From: Cydia pomonella | Lineage: Eukaryota > Arthropoda > Insecta > Lepidoptera > Tortricidae | Length of the DNA: 64,000 nt | Direction of reading: 5' to 3' | Assembly (NCBI RefSeq): GCF_033807575.1 | Contig: NC_084706.1 | Location: forward strand, 28,379,204 to 28,443,203 | Part shown: positions 1 through 11,050 of the stretch, one piece after another | How the letters are laid out: each line of letters starts with the position of its first letter | Numbering within the stretch: the first letter of the stretch is position 1 | The notes under the pieces: generated by a model | What the model saw: the letters and a program-made list of their open reading frames with translations, nothing else | Databases searched by the model: none | What the model was told of the DNA's origin: nothing | Translations under genes and position numbers: made by a program

Positions 1-482
1 AAAAAGAGTTTTACCATTTAAAGTAAAAAGAAGAATTAATCGTAAAATCACACCTACAGAATTGAAGTGTGTGTTTGGACTAACCGACATGGAAAACAAA
101 GGCTTGTTTCGGTCCTGTTTGTGTTTAAAAAGAGTCATATTTGATACGATCTTCCAGCTATAAAAGTTAACCAGTCATGTAACGGCAACTACAGAAATAA
201 AGTCCATTTCATAAATAACCAGTTCGTTAAACAATACGCCAAACTTACAATGCTTGCTACACAAAACGTCAAAATTAACACATTGAGTGCTCGGCGGGTT
301 CTGTGTTCGTAGTCGCTTTCCTCTAAAAAGCGGGAAAACGCGGGATCTTCTTCGTTCGTTCGGGAACAATGCCTCATCTTTAAAAGATCACTTGTGTTAT
401 AAACTTAGAACTGGCAAAATAGACATTCAATTATGATTCATGTACCTTATTCAGATATCTTAAAATCTTTGAGTGAGATAAT
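1..482. other. No recognised feature
   Basis: AT-rich sequence with only short frames. I see no repeat family, RNA gene or conserved protein motif here. Confidence 0.4.
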
Positions 483-727
483 CGGATTCGAAGAATGATT
501 AAGACACGTTTAAAATCTTGGAAAGATCTTTAAAAGATCGATAACTAAACGACATGTCAAAATTGACGTTTATTGCGATTCCGCTGTGATCCCAATAAGA
601 TCTATCTAAGATATTTCTAACGTCAAAGTGACATTGGTTGCCCAAATCGAGCTGCTTCGATATCTAAATGAGAACTTATCCAAACCAGAACTTATCGTTA
701 TCGTATCTCATTCTTCGAATCGGACCG
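483..727. repeat. MITE, CGATTCGAAGAATGA family, copy 1
   Basis: Bounded by an inverted terminal motif: CGGATTCGAAGAATGA at the left, and its reverse complement at the right (TCATTCTTCGAATCGG with a one-base gap). Related copies in this window lie at 24152-24412, 33186-33350 (half), 40204-41236 and 48297-49137, the last two broken by later insertions. The interior has no coding capacity, so this is a non-autonomous DNA element. Confidence 0.75.
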
Positions 728-948
728 ACAGTCTATAGAAAAAACATATTTGAACAACTTTGGGAACAATTTTGCTAAATATTTTGATTTGTGTTTTGTC
801 AGTTAGCATACTACTATAATTATATAAATCATAAACTGAAACAGATGTACTAAAAAAATGACAAAGCCTTCCAGTGGCGGAGATTCTTTAGTATATGGCA
901 TATATTTCAGGGAATAATGACTCCATAGAGCGGCTGGTCGTACAGGGA

Positions 949-1222
949 ATAAATAAATAATAATAATAAATAAATATTATAGGACATTATTACACAAATT
1001 GACTAAGTCCCACAGCAAGCTCAATAAGGCTTGTGTTGAGGGTACTTAGACAACGATATATATAATATATAAATATTTATAAATATTTCAATACTTAGAA
1101 AACACCCATGAGTCGGGAACAAATATCCATGCTCATCACACGAATAAATGCCCTTACCAGGATTTGAACCCGGGACCATCAGCTTCGTAGGCAGGGTCAC
1201 TACCCACTAGACCAAACCGGTC
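949..1222 (-). mobile_element. tRNA-derived SINE (HaSE-like), copy 1
   Basis: Read on the minus strand it begins with a tRNA-like head: an A-box-like TGGTCTAGTGGGTAGTG, then a B-box GGGTTCAAATCC, then a tRNA-unrelated body, and ends in an ATAAATAA-rich tail at 949-975. The same element recurs at 10811, 14904, 21762, 27934, 37489 and 38522. It resembles noctuid moth SINEs of the HaSE type as I remember them. It is a SINE, not a functional tRNA gene: the tRNA resemblance covers only the head. Confidence 0.85.
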
Positions 1223-1393
1223 CACCACCGGGAAATGTGGAAGAATCAGATCTTAGACTTAGATTTATTTATTTCATAATATGAAATTATAATACTCGTA
1301 TAAATTATATTAAACTAATCTATAAGAATTTATATTATGATCGTCAAAGAAAATTGATTATATACAATTATAAAATGTCTAGAAATATAGGTA

Positions 1394-1538
1394 CAGTCAA
1401 CCAATTTGATTCCTAGGCCACTATAGAACCATGCCATAATGACTTCTACGACAGTGCTTATTGAGTGATGCGTGTCAAGTATCTAGTAGTTAAAGCGACA
1501 AGGTTCTATAGTGGCCTAGGATTCTAATTGGTTGACTG
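1394..1538. repeat. TA-flanked MITE, CAGTCAACC termini
   Basis: A 145-bp element starting CAGTCAACCAA and ending in the reverse complement TTGGTTGACTG, with TA on each side (1392-1393 and 1539-1540). The arms run about 38 bases and include CCTAGGCCACTATAGAAC and its complement. TA flanks and long terminal inverted repeats fit a Tc1/mariner-type MITE. Confidence 0.8.
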
Positions 1539-1638
1539 TACATACAAGTCATCATCAAAACTCAATACTTCATTACTGCGGTATGATCATGCGCGCTGGA
1601 CTGTCCAAGTAAAATCCGCAGTTGGAAACCACGTATCT

Positions 1639-1722
1639 GACTGTGCCAGACAGTCTACCAACAGGGAAAGATGGCGGGAGATCGTGCAAATATTTGTATC
1701 CTACCGATGCGGGCGCCTCAAC
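1639..1722 (+). pseudogene. Possible LINE C-terminal scrap
   Basis: The frame reads ARQSTNRERWREIVQIF, resembling the 'xDRxxWRxIV' tail found near the C-terminus of many LINE ORF2 proteins. The match is short and no RT motif lies upstream, so this is weak. Alternative: chance similarity. Confidence 0.25.
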
Positions 1723-1860
1723 GTGACTATGACCGCTCTGTCCAGAACAAAATGAAAGAGAAGAAGATATACTTGCACGCGCAAAAACCTCTGGTGCGGC
1801 AGGTATTCACAGACGTTAACGCATTCACTGCCAACGTTTTCGTAGCGTTACACGTGTAGC

Positions 1861-2440
1861 CGATTCTAGCGTTTTCCCGCATTGTAGAGGAAAGCGACTA
1901 CGAACAGAGCGCCCGCCGTTAGCGTCACTCGTTGCCATGGTTACGATTAGTTGTCCTGGGGACAAAAGTTCATTGAAATACTGGTTTTATGGTACTTAAA
2001 TGTATCAAACTTGCGTTTTTGTGGTCGTTATAACCAATGTCCATAATGGGCCCCCTACTAAGCATGTTAATAGAACGGCATACAACGTCTCTTCAAAGAA
2101 ACTGTGCCACAGTTGTCCCTTGGACAACGGGACAGGATAACAAAACAAAAAAAGTTGATTCACCCAATTGCTTACCATCAGACAATTTATCTGCTCGTTT
2201 GCCTCCTAAATTATAAACAGCAGCATATGACTAAACATTTGAGTCCGAATCCACCCTCAAATTCGTGAATTTTGTGTTTCATTTCGGTGTTCTCTGTGGT
2301 TTCATATTGCATATTGCGCCCACTGTATATACTGCATATATCAGTTCTCACTAGACTGTTAATTTGGAAAACTACATCTAAGCTACACAAAGTGCCAACT
2401 CGTGCACATTTTTAATAAAGCGGACTTTAATTACGACTTG
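1861..2440. other. No recognised feature
   Basis: AT-rich spacer with no gene, inverted repeat or family match that I recognise. Confidence 0.35.
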
Positions 2441-3003
2441 GGACCCGGGTACGTCCTTAAACTACGTCCAAAAGAGAGGTATGGGCATTGTGAATGTCAT
2501 CTCGCTCTGTGTGCTAGGGCACAGCACATGACAGCGGATGCCATTCCAGATCTAGAGCAGAGCCCAACTGGGGAAGTACCTCCACCTTACAGAAAACCAC
2601 AGCCAAATAACATTAGACCCTACTTATAGTTTTGTGTTCCTGCCGGTGAGTAAGATTGCCATAGCTCAACGAGAGTGCGGGGTGTTAGGGTCGGCAACGC
2701 GCATGTAACAACTCTGGAGTTGCAGGCGTCCATAGGCTACGGCTATTGTATTGTAGTAATTATTTATTTTAAGATAATTATAATGTAATGTTTACCCAGG
2801 TATTGACTGTTGTATTTATAAATGTTGTTATGTATTTTTCGTGTCACTATATGATGTTACTATAAATGTTGTATTGACTTGTAAAAGAGCCCTTGAGGCC
2901 TATTTGCAGAATAAATTTTCGAATTTTGAATTTGAATTTTGAAACGGTAACCGCTTACCATCAGGCGGGACGTATGCTTCCACCGACGTAGTATATTTTA
3001 AAA
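2441..3003 (+). mobile_element. Short retroposon, GGACCCGGGTACGTCC family, copy 1
   Basis: Starts at GGACCCGGGTACGTCC and ends at CCACCGACGTAGTA followed by an A-rich run. Copies at 15089-15441 (minus), 21286-21640 (plus) and 29750-30094 (minus) share both ends; 55589-55708 is a 3' part only. The unit is about 340-355 bp once the nested insertion at 2743-2942 is removed. A fixed 5' end and an A-rich 3' end suggest a non-autonomous retroposon rather than random LINE truncations. A frame containing MGIVNVISL and PDLEQSPTGEVP stays open in several copies, but no function can be assigned. Confidence 0.75.
2743..2942 (+). mobile_element. LINE-type 3' end nested in the retroposon
   Basis: This 200-bp piece interrupts the flanking retroposon between GGCTACGG and ACCGCTTACC, with ACGG on both sides as a possible short target duplication. 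It matches 48643-48832 from CTATTGTATTGTAG through CCCTTGAGGCCTA and AGAATAAATTTT to a TTTTGAA-rich tail. The tail resembles 3' ends of lepidopteran non-LTR elements. Both copies begin at the same base. Confidence 0.7.
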
Positions 3004-3082
3004 AAAATCTTGTAAAAACGACTTATATTTTTTGGCTTAAAGATCTCGCTACGCTGGTCACCGACGACAATAACCGATTAGA

Positions 3083-3190
3083 GGGCCTACCGCAAACCAC
3101 GTCCGACGTGTTGCCTCCCCGTCGCACTTACGCACAAATTTACAAGTGCGACAGAGAGGCAACACGTCAAACGAGGTTCGCGATAGGCCC
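3083..3190. repeat. MITE, GGGCCTACCGC family, copy 1
   Basis: Terminal inverted repeat GGGCCTACCGCAAACCACGT at the left, matched by a complementary right end finishing GATAGGCCC. The inner arms CGTGTTGCCTC and GAGGCAACACG are exact complements. Related copies lie at 36199-36304 and 45354-45444. Confidence 0.8.
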
Positions 3191-4302
3191 CCAGCTTTCA
3201 TCAGAGTCATATCATAACAGTCTACTGTTATTATTATTTTTCCGACGACTAAAGACGGCTTTTATTGCGCATAGCATTTAATTATGAAGATGAAATTGTG
3301 ACGTTTAGGAAACTTTGTTATATTTTTACTGAGATTACTTCCGTTTGTGCGAGGAAGATTTTTGCGGCATTTAGGTTTATTTTTAAGGCTTGTGACATGA
3401 AAGTTGATTGTAATAACATCGTGAAATTGATCACGATCTTTTTAAATTATTACACTTAGAATAGCTTTAATTCACGTTCATAAACGCATCGTTATATGCC
3501 TACTAGGAACCATTGTAAATAGTTAGTACGCCATATCCGTTTGTCTGTCTGTCTGTCCGTCCGTGATGCAAACTGCAATTTAGCATGGATAAATAAATCA
3601 ATTCGACAAAGTGGTCAAATACAAAGTAGAAAATAAATGTAGATTGGGGACCATTTTTTTTGGTACAGTGTGAGTTATCGTTGGGTAGGTTCTTTAAAGA
3701 AATAGGGATGGATGAAAACTATTTTTTGAAAAAGTAATTAGTCTCGGAAATAATCGCTCCGAAACAAAAAATATAGCTCCCTTTCAAGGCAGCATCATTA
3801 TTGTGAAGTTGCGTAGTTACCCAACGATAATTACGCAAGATATAATAATTTGGATGCTACTGCAAATATTTAAATTTTAAGAGGCTGTCAACACCCAATT
3901 TAAACAGTTTTTTAAGTAAGACTATTTGTTTTAGTCAAGTAAGAAAAATATATGTTCATATTAATTATATTTCAAAGACCGTGGTTGTACTCGATACATG
4001 TTTGAACGAAATCGGCTCGATAGAAAATAATTGCAAAGATTAGTCTTAAAATCACAATTAAACGGTTTTATGTCTTTATTGTTTTGACTTATGGGTCTGC
4101 AATTAAAATCACAATTTCAAAACATTTATATCTAAACCGCTATTGAGTAAAATATTAAGTACACTAATAATCCACTTTTTTTTATTTAAATATTTTTCTT
4201 ATTATTCCTTTTCCCAGGTCCAGTAAAATGCGACAGTGCTATCTCATTTACTCCAATACAAATAGACAGTGTGCGCGCTTTAAGTATTGATAGCCTCTTA
4301 AT
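3191..4302. other. No recognised gene
   Basis: AT-rich, with a short GTCT run near 3541-3565. No coding motif recognised. A stretch around 3590-3790 with homopolymer runs may be old repeat, but I cannot assign it. Confidence 0.35.
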
Positions 4303-4860
4303 AAAAAAGCGGCCAAGTGCGAGTCGGACTCTCCCATGAAGGGTTCCGTACCATTTATGACGTATTAAAAAAAACTACTTACTAGATCTGGTTCAAACCA
4401 ATTTTCGTTGGAAGTTTGCATGGTAATGTATATCATATATTTTTTTTAGATTTTTCATTCTGTTATTTTAGAAGTTACAGAGGGGGGGGGGGGGACACAT
4501 TTTTTCACTTTGGAAGTGGCTCTCGCGCAAACTATTCAGTTTAGAAAAAAATTATATTAGAAACCTCAATATCATTTTTAAAGACCTATCCATAGATACC
4601 CCACACGTATGGGTTTGATGAAAAAAGATTTTTTGAGTTTCATTTCTAAGTATGGGGAACCCCCAAAATTTATTGTTTTTTTTTCTATTTTTGTGTAAAC
4701 ATCATAATGCGGTTCATAGAATACATCTACTTACCAAGTTTGAACAGTATAGCTTTTATAGTTTCGGAAAAAAAGGGGCTGTGACAGAATCGGACAGACA
4801 GACGGACATGACGAATCTATAAGGGTTCCGTTTTTTGCCATTTGGCTACGGAACCCTAAA
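4303..4860 (+). repeat. Interspersed repeat, GTGCGAGTCGGACTC family, copy 1
   Basis: Begins AAAAAAGCGGCCAAGTGCGAG and ends GGCTACGGAACCCTAAA. An internal GGGTTCCGTA near the start is the reverse complement of TACGGAACCC at the end. Close copies are at 25796-26346 (full) and 53449-53815 (3' end missing); more distant relatives are at 36389-37042 and 6667-6880. No protein frame. I know the family as common in Lepidoptera but cannot give its transposition class. Confidence 0.8.
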
Positions 4861-5147
4861 AATGGAAGAACATTAGCTGGTCACATAAAGATATTATACT
4901 TCGTGTCATCCACGATGACGCGCAGATTCGTAAATCTAATCTTTAACAACATGACAATATGAGTCAAGGCCCGCGTCTTCGTGAATGACACGATCTATGC
5001 AATTTTTATCGAGATTTCGGGGTTGTTCCCAATGTAAAATTGATCAGTATAATCTAAACAAACGTTCAGTTACATACTGTATAGTTTCCAAATTTTTCCC
5101 ATGTGGAAATTTCGCAATTTTGGAAACTTCCTTACAGCACATCAGAA

Positions 5148-5332
5148 CCCCTAGTGTACATTTATTCGATAGCGTGACGTGACGTACGCGTTTGCGTTAA
5201 GTCTCATTTTGTATGGGATTTAGAAACAGCGCGCCAAGCGGGACGTTTTGGAAACTCAAAATCCCATACAAAATGAGACTTAACGCAAACGCGTACGTAA
5301 CGTCACGCTATCGAATAAATGTACACTAGGGG
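5148..5332. repeat. Foldback MITE, CCCCTAGTGTA family, copy 1
   Basis: A 185-bp palindromic element: CCCCTAGTGTACATTTATTC at the left, with its reverse complement at the right. The arms are about 70-80 bases and differ at few sites, flanking a core with GCGCGCCAAGCGGGACG. Sister copies are at 13597-13787 and 46754-46944, and a partial one at 7300-7416. Confidence 0.85.
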
Positions 5333-5768
5333 TACAGTAATTATGTGTAACCATCCTCTATACATTGTGAGTCTATGTTTACTATGTTTTTCGATAAAAC
5401 ATACAAAAACGCTCCCACTTTCTATTATCATGAACCAATATGTTTTCGCACTTTTCAATTTCACCGCGAAGGGAAAACGTGCACATCAATTTCGTTCGAA
5501 CACACAATGACTCAAATGTAAAACAAACAGACATCCGAACCACGGAGCTGATTCCGTTTTATATTTTCATATTTTTTTCAATTCAATTAATTTTTTTTCC
5601 TTTATTTACATGAATAAACACTTTATTGATAATCAAATACAAATGTAATCCGCCACATGCTTCGTCAAAAAAACAAATGTAATCCGCACAAGTATCGTCA
5701 CAAACTTATTGTACATTAACACTAAAACAACTTATAAATTCCGCAACAAGCTTCGTCAAACCTATAAT

Positions 5769-6128
5769 CTAACGCCCATCCCCACCCTGCAACAAGCCCG
5801 GTCGAAAAGTTCCCATTATCCCGGCAGCATTCCCCCGCTGTAAGGCGATGGAAACCTGTTGGACCAGCCAAGACCCAGAGCGGGGATCATTGCCCTTCTC
5901 CCGTAAACGCCTGCCCAACTCCCTCAAATACTCCAGCGCCTTATTACCCCAGTGTCCAGCAGTCTCCACGGCGACCGGTACGAAATCGTACGCCCCTTCT
6001 AAGGTGGAGTACTGGCGTGTTTGAGCCTTGCAGCTGTTCCCGCCAACTTCAGAGTGTGTCTCAAATGAGATGCAGCATATGTACTTACACATGTTGCATC
6101 CCACAAGAGACAACGCCCCTTCCGCCAA
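5769..6128 (-). pseudogene. 5'-truncated LINE ORF2 C-terminal domain, copy A
   Basis: The minus-strand frame ends with a conserved block: YDFVPVAVETAGHWG, then DPRSGSWLVQQVSIALQRG and NAAGIMGTF. The same block appears at 47207-47575 and 54424-54720. I recognise it as the extreme C-terminus of one kind of invertebrate non-LTR RT protein; the clade is not certain. RT catalytic motifs are absent, so only the 3' end of the element was copied. A 3' untranslated tail extends left to about 5588. Not a host gene. Confidence 0.7.
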
Positions 6129-6666
6129 GAAAGTTAATTGAATAATTTATTTGAGACATAAGCCCATATCATTTGTTAATAATACAATTAAGTTAATAAT
6201 TATATGCTGTTAACTTAAGGACGCACTTGAATCTCTTAGAAATAAAAATTCAAAATTTTGGACGAGGAATTGCTCACATTCACTTACCCGGCCAAAATTC
6301 TATTGCTGACCTCGCTCCGTGTCATTGACCGCCGGCATCACGGGGACAGCAATAATTACGCCCGTGCGAAGGAGATAGAAACAGGCGAGTCAATGTACGA
6401 AATTCCTCGTACTAAGCGTGCTTTCTTTAGTATATGATGTCTAATTCAATTTACAATTAATATGAAATTGTCAAAGCCGAATCGGCCTCCAGCGCGTTGA
6501 TTGGATGACACGGACGGACGTGAATTTTTTTTTTAATGAAAAATCATTGATTCACTTTCTGGTTGTTTGGATTTACAGATTTTCGTGACGATGAGAAAAA
6601 AAAACACTATTTGTTAGATGAATTATTATTTATAGTTGTATTTTCAAAAATTATATGCCTGTGTTT
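6129..6666. other. Spacer with weak inverted arms
   Basis: ACGAGGAATT near 6262 and AATTCCTCGT near 6400 are complementary and may mark a decayed MITE. Nothing else is recognised. Confidence 0.3.
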
Positions 6667-6880
6667 AGGGTTCCGTTCCATACCTAAAGTATAAGACGGG
6701 ACCCTATTACTAAGACTCCGCTGACCGTCCGTCTATCTGTCTGTCTGTCCATGGACCGTGATAGCTAGACGGTTGAAATCTTCACAGACGCTATATTTTT
6801 GTTGCCGCTATACCAACAAATACCAAAAAGCACGGAACCCTCGGTCGGCGAGTCCGACTCGTACTTGTCCGGTTCTTGTT
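6667..6880 (-). repeat. GTGCGAGTCGGACTC-like repeat, short copy
   Basis: On the minus strand it begins GAACCGGACAAGTACGAG and carries GAGTCGGACTCGCC and GGGTTCCG, ending at CGGAACCCTAAAC. It is a shortened, diverged relative of the 4303-4860 repeat. It contains a GTCTGTCTGTC run. Confidence 0.65.
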
Positions 6881-6968
6881 ACCCATATTGTGATCTCTAA
6901 GTGGTCTTTCTAAGAGATTTCAGTATGTACTACGTAATTTTTCGGACTAAGTAAATGCTAAATTTCAC

Positions 6969-7169
6969 ACCCATCCGGACTACGTGCCCGAGCCATCGGA
7001 GCTTCGTTTCTCCAATGATGTTCGGCTCGGACAACAGATCTTCAATCTCCTGGTTCCTGCGGAGTCTCCAGGTTCCATCCTCTCCCCGTATGGGTCCTAG
7101 GATTTTTCGGTAGATCTTCCTCTCAGCTACCAGTAGCGCGCGTTCTTCCTTTTGTGTTAGTGTCCAAGC
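6969..7169 (-). pseudogene. RTE-type LINE C-terminal fragment
   Basis: The minus frame contains AWTLTQKEE, AERKIYRKILGP, GEDGTWRLRRNQEI and LRWLGHVVRMG. This is the familiar 'ERKILRRIxGP...GTWRxRxNxE...LRWxGHVxRM' segment that follows the RT domain in RTE-like and related endonuclease-RT proteins. Catalytic motifs are missing. The surrounding open frame runs on into a MITE at 7300-7416, so its extra residues are accidental. Confidence 0.75.
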
Positions 7170-7299
7170 TTGACATTTTGGAGAGACGAAGTACAAATAG
7201 ACCTTAGCGAAACTCGGCGCCGTCGACTGGACAGAAACGGCTTTGGACAGAGAAGCGGCGGTCTTTGGTGTCGGAGGCCAAGATCCACTTCGGGTGAAC

Positions 7300-7416
7300 T
7301 GTACCTCTAGTGTAACTTCCATTCGATAGCGTAACGTAACTTTCGCGTTTAGGTTAAGTCTCATTTTGTATGGGATTTTCAACAGCGCGCCAAGCGGGAC
7401 GTTTTGGAAACTCAAA
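7300..7416. repeat. Partial MITE, CCCCTAGTGTA family, copy 4
   Basis: Begins GTACCTCTAGTGTA and includes CTCATTTTGTATGGGATTTT and GCGCGCCAAGCGGGACG as in copy 1, then stops after the core. The right arm is missing. Confidence 0.75.
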
Positions 7417-8025
7417 GAGCGAGTGTAAATTATAAGTACGTTTACTCAAATTGTCGCTCACGTTTACGTTTCGTATCGTATTTATAAGGGATCGCAAACC
7501 GTTTTATTTTTTAAACCGTTTTTGTACAATTACTTGGGAACGAAAAGGTTTTTGTTTCCGCTTGCGGTTACCGGTTAAAGAACAATTCTAATGAGGTACC
7601 AGTTTATGGCAAATTAGTTTTCTTTTGTGTTTGTGGAAAGAAATTAACCGGTTAAATTGAATATATCTACAAGATACAACGGCAAATATTGCTAGGTTTT
7701 TAACATACATGCAAACGAGTTTAACCGAGAGTCTCCGAAAGTCGAGAGTAACAAATATTAGGTATATCGTTCCGGCGAACCATAAAAGCTCGTTTCCTCT
7801 TATTTTTGGAAAAAAAGCAGACATAGGCAGATGTTACAAAAAAGAGGATACTTATTGGTTTTTAAATTATAAGTGCAACCTACATCCTGAGACAATTCCC
7901 ACTATGATTTATGAACATATTTAAGTGGCATTGTCCTCGGATTGAGGTATAAAATTTTAGGTAAAATAGGTACTAAACTAATATTAGTACGAGTACACTG
8001 ACGATAATCTCTTCTTAACGATTCG
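7417..8025. other. No recognised feature
   Basis: AT-rich. A 71-codon frame at 7709-7924 has no motif I recognise and no sister copy here; I treat it as chance. Confidence 0.35.
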
Positions 8026-8300
8026 ATTCAATTCAATAAGCCTTTATTTAACAATCTTATTAACTAGTTTACAAAATATAATAAACATCTTATTTCCTAG
8101 TTTCAATTATCCTTAGCTTAGCTTTATTATTATATATCAATGCTCAGTTTCAAACATCGGAGTCGAGATTGTCTTGCTTTCCAGCATAGGCCTCCCCCAA
8201 GTTTCTCCAAAGTTCCCGATCATGGGCTTTCCTCCGCCAAGTGGCACCAACAAGAGCTTTGAAGTCGTCTTCCCATCTTCATAGAGGTCTATGATTTTTT
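8026..8300 (-). pseudogene. LINE C-terminal fragment plus 3' UTR
   Basis: A minus-strand frame ending in a stop at 8150-8152 reads RWEDDFKALVG, TWRRKAHDRELWRNLGEAYA. This is the classic C-terminal tail of LINE endonuclease-RT proteins ('RWxDDxxxxxGxxWxxxAxDRxxWxxLxEAF'). An in-frame stop precedes the RW motif. To the left is a 3' UTR ending in AATAAAGGCTTATTGAATTG, a typical LINE 3' tail. RT motifs are absent through 5' truncation. Confidence 0.75.
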
Positions 8301-9149
8301 CTGCCACCTTCTTAACGATAAGGAGAGAGAACAAAGTTTTTTAGTTCATGTTTAATCAATAAACCGGTCACAAATGATAAAACTTAGATATGTCATGTTT
8401 AAAATATACCTACTTATAAATTTCTGAAAAGATTGGACATAAATAATTAAATATTTTTATTTAACGTTAATTTTATTATGGTCTATTTAAAAAACTACTA
8501 AACGTATTTTGCACATTATACCGAAGCGAAATGATGAAAAAAATGTAGGCATGTAAATTTGTTAAATGTGGTATTGAGTGAGCTCAAACTTTTAGTAGCT
8601 GATTGTTGATTTCGTCTGTGCTAGATATATGACTTATACGGTCCAGACAATATCGAGCAGAAGTAAACTTATACATTCAAGAAATTCAATAAATTAAATT
8701 TATAAGTGATATTTATTTATTCTAATTTTATAAGTGCCGTTCAAGTATTTAACTAATCAATCTGCATAATAGAATGACTGTTTTATTTTCTAGTTTATAA
8801 TGATATCATTGATTTTTCCTATCTACTACTCGTTGTGGAGCCATCATCAGCACTAAGCAGTAGTATCATAAATATGTTAAAATGTTTACAAGCCCTGGCA
8901 TTAAAAATGGTAGAAATACAACACAAATTAATATTGACCTAACTGATAAAGTATTAAGGATGATATTCAAATGAACATCGAATCAAAACATCACCAAAGA
9001 CGATGAAGATAAAACCTCTTTAAGCACGTTGATTATGAAGAAAAAGATGTCACAATTGGGTGAGATACGATTATTCCAAAGTAACCAGACTCGGATGACA
9101 TTCAGTTTGACACTTGTCAAGTAAAAAGTTAATCGAGCAAACTACTGAC
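8301..9149. other. No recognised feature
   Basis: AT-rich spacer with no coding or repeat signature recognised. Confidence 0.35.
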
Positions 9150-9312
9150 GATACGTTTTACGTTAATATGCGAGTGTATTGCGCAACGTCACACTTGACA
9201 ATTCTGAAAGTTAGCTCACTACTTTCATAGTTAAATTCTTTTCGCATGTTGGCAGACCTGGGTGGTAATCATCAAATTACGAAGTACAGTCCATGTGGGA
9301 TCTTCCGGCGTA
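9150..9312 (+). repeat. Dispersed repeat, GCATGTTGGCAGACCTGGG family
   Basis: Matches the reverse complement of 13365-13520 in blocks: ATGCGAGTGT, then ATGTTGG.AGA.CTGGGTGGT, then CAAATTACGAAGTACAG and ATGTGGGATCTTC. The two copies lie in opposite orientation about 4 kb apart. No coding content; class unknown. Confidence 0.6.
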
Positions 9313-9545
9313 TAAAGACCGCTACTTTATTTGTTCAAGCTATAGGTACGAGGCCAATGAGTAAAAGAGACGCTTTAGAGTGTCGAACAAGCAATAAACT
9401 TTACATTAACGTGGATGCCATGCCAGTATGTACAGCAAAACCCTTAATAATGGTCATATAGCTGAGTACCTACTAATATTACCCGATGCCTACCTGAAGT
9501 CCGATATTTTTTCAACAATTTCAGCACGCAATCAAAAACTGAACT

Positions 9546-9671
9546 GGGGGCCTACCCAAGATCACAATCGTTTGTGCTGACGTAGCTATAATGTATCTCT
9601 ATCTCACTAATATGGAAGAGAAAGAGAACGGAAAGCGTTTCGTTATCGTAGCAAACTATTGTCATCTCGGT
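9546..9671. repeat. Probable decayed MITE
   Basis: The left arm CAAGATCACAATCGTTTG resembles the complement of the right arm (CGAGATGACAATAGTTTGC). The GGGGGCCTACC start recalls the GGGCCTACCGC MITEs. No intact target duplication. Confidence 0.4.
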
Positions 9672-9685
9672 TAAAATGTAATCCC

Positions 9686-9703
9686 ATCATCATCATCATC
9701 ATC
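9686..9703. repeat. (ATC)6 microsatellite
   Basis: Six ATC units in a row. Confidence 0.9.
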
Positions 9704-10810
9704 TTAGATCGCTCGTTGCATATCTACGTGGCCAGTGCAAAGCAAGCATGAAGAGCGTAACATACCTATCATAATGAGCTTCAAGAAGCGGCGGCACAGA
9801 GGCAAGTAAAGTATTTTACAGGATACATCTTGCTGAATTGTTTTTGAGTGCACCAAATTTTTGTACACATAGATAAACTATACTTATATTACAAAACAAC
9901 TGTATTGTTTATATTGGATACCTACTTACCAAGACCTGAAAAAATATTGTAATGTAGCGAACGATCAATTAAAAAAGGCGTATATTTTATTTTAACTTTT
10001 TAATAATTAACATAATAATAATTATGTAAATCTACAAAAAATGTCTTATTATGTACCTAGGGATAAAAATTGACCGAATAAGTCAAGCCTATCCACCGTT
10101 CTTCGGCCCGTAGCCTACTTCTCTCCGCTGAATGCTGGGAAGTAAATCTTCGTCCTCCTGTTCCACTTAAGCGTTTTGGGTAGATCAAGACAGGTAGGTA
10201 AACAATTACTTTGATGAAAAGTTCCATGCTGGAGGCAATTCGCAACACGGTAATCCATGGTGTTTCACATAGGTAGACATCACATACATTATGTATAATT
10301 TTCATTTTCATCACACTTGCTCGAAAAAGGTCTTATTTCATGCAGGCGTACTGAAGGACAAAGGCCTATATTGTTCCCGCGGGAGTTATGGATTGTGAAA
10401 AAAAAAATAGCAACTGAATAGATCCACCTCTATGAGGTATACCTCTATTTCTATTGTATTTTCATCGATGGTAGAGGTAAACAATATATACCTAAGCAAA
10501 GTTTTAGATCGATACGGCTATATAAAAAATAGGTAATACGGAATGGAGAGATCTAATAAAATTATATTGTTACATGTAAAGTGAATTTAGGTGTGTTAAT
10601 AATAACATTATTTTATTGGGAAATACGAAAATTCCCATATAAGTAATTTACCGGTCACAGTTTTGAATGGTTCACGGTTAGTTTCACTAGACTTAAATTG
10701 ACCGGGATATAAACCATGATTACCTTTTAAGTATATTGTTTTAATAATATCGGGAGCTCCATAAAAATAATATAAAACCGGTCAATTAAAGTCTAATTCA
10801 ACTGTCTCCT
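9704..10810. other. No recognised gene
   Basis: AT-rich. Small complementary segments (AGACTTAAATTGACCGGG near 10690 and CCGGTCAATTAAAGTCT near 10777) suggest a decayed MITE. No coding motif. Confidence 0.35.
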
Positions 10811-11050
10811 AGCCTAGACTGTATTGACCCTGCTTACAAAGCAAGAGGTCCCAGGTTGAATTCCCGGTATGGGCAATTATTTGTGTGTTCATCAGGAATA
10901 TTTGTTCGCGGGTTATGGATGTTATCTATGCACCTAAGTATGAATTTATCTATACAAGTCTGTGTATCGTCGCCTAATACCCCAAGCACAAGTTTTTCTG
11001 AATTTGGGACTAGGTCGACCTGTGTGAGATTTTTATGGACTCACGAGCTC
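10811..11050 (+). mobile_element. tRNA-derived SINE, diverged copy 2
   Basis: AGCCTAGACTGTATTGACCC and TGCTTACAAAGCAAGAGGTC, then a B-box-like CCAGGTTGAATTCCCGG, then TTATGGATGTTATCTATG; this order follows the 37489-37753 copy. It is strongly diverged and the 3' part is hard to follow. Confidence 0.65.

Noticed and set aside
945..1225. tRNA gene
   Set aside because: Box A and B motifs belong to a SINE head repeated seven times with the same non-tRNA body.
6930..7415. 161-residue minus-strand protein
   Set aside because: A fusion by chance of LINE tail sequence with a MITE; only 6969-7169 has a real family signature.
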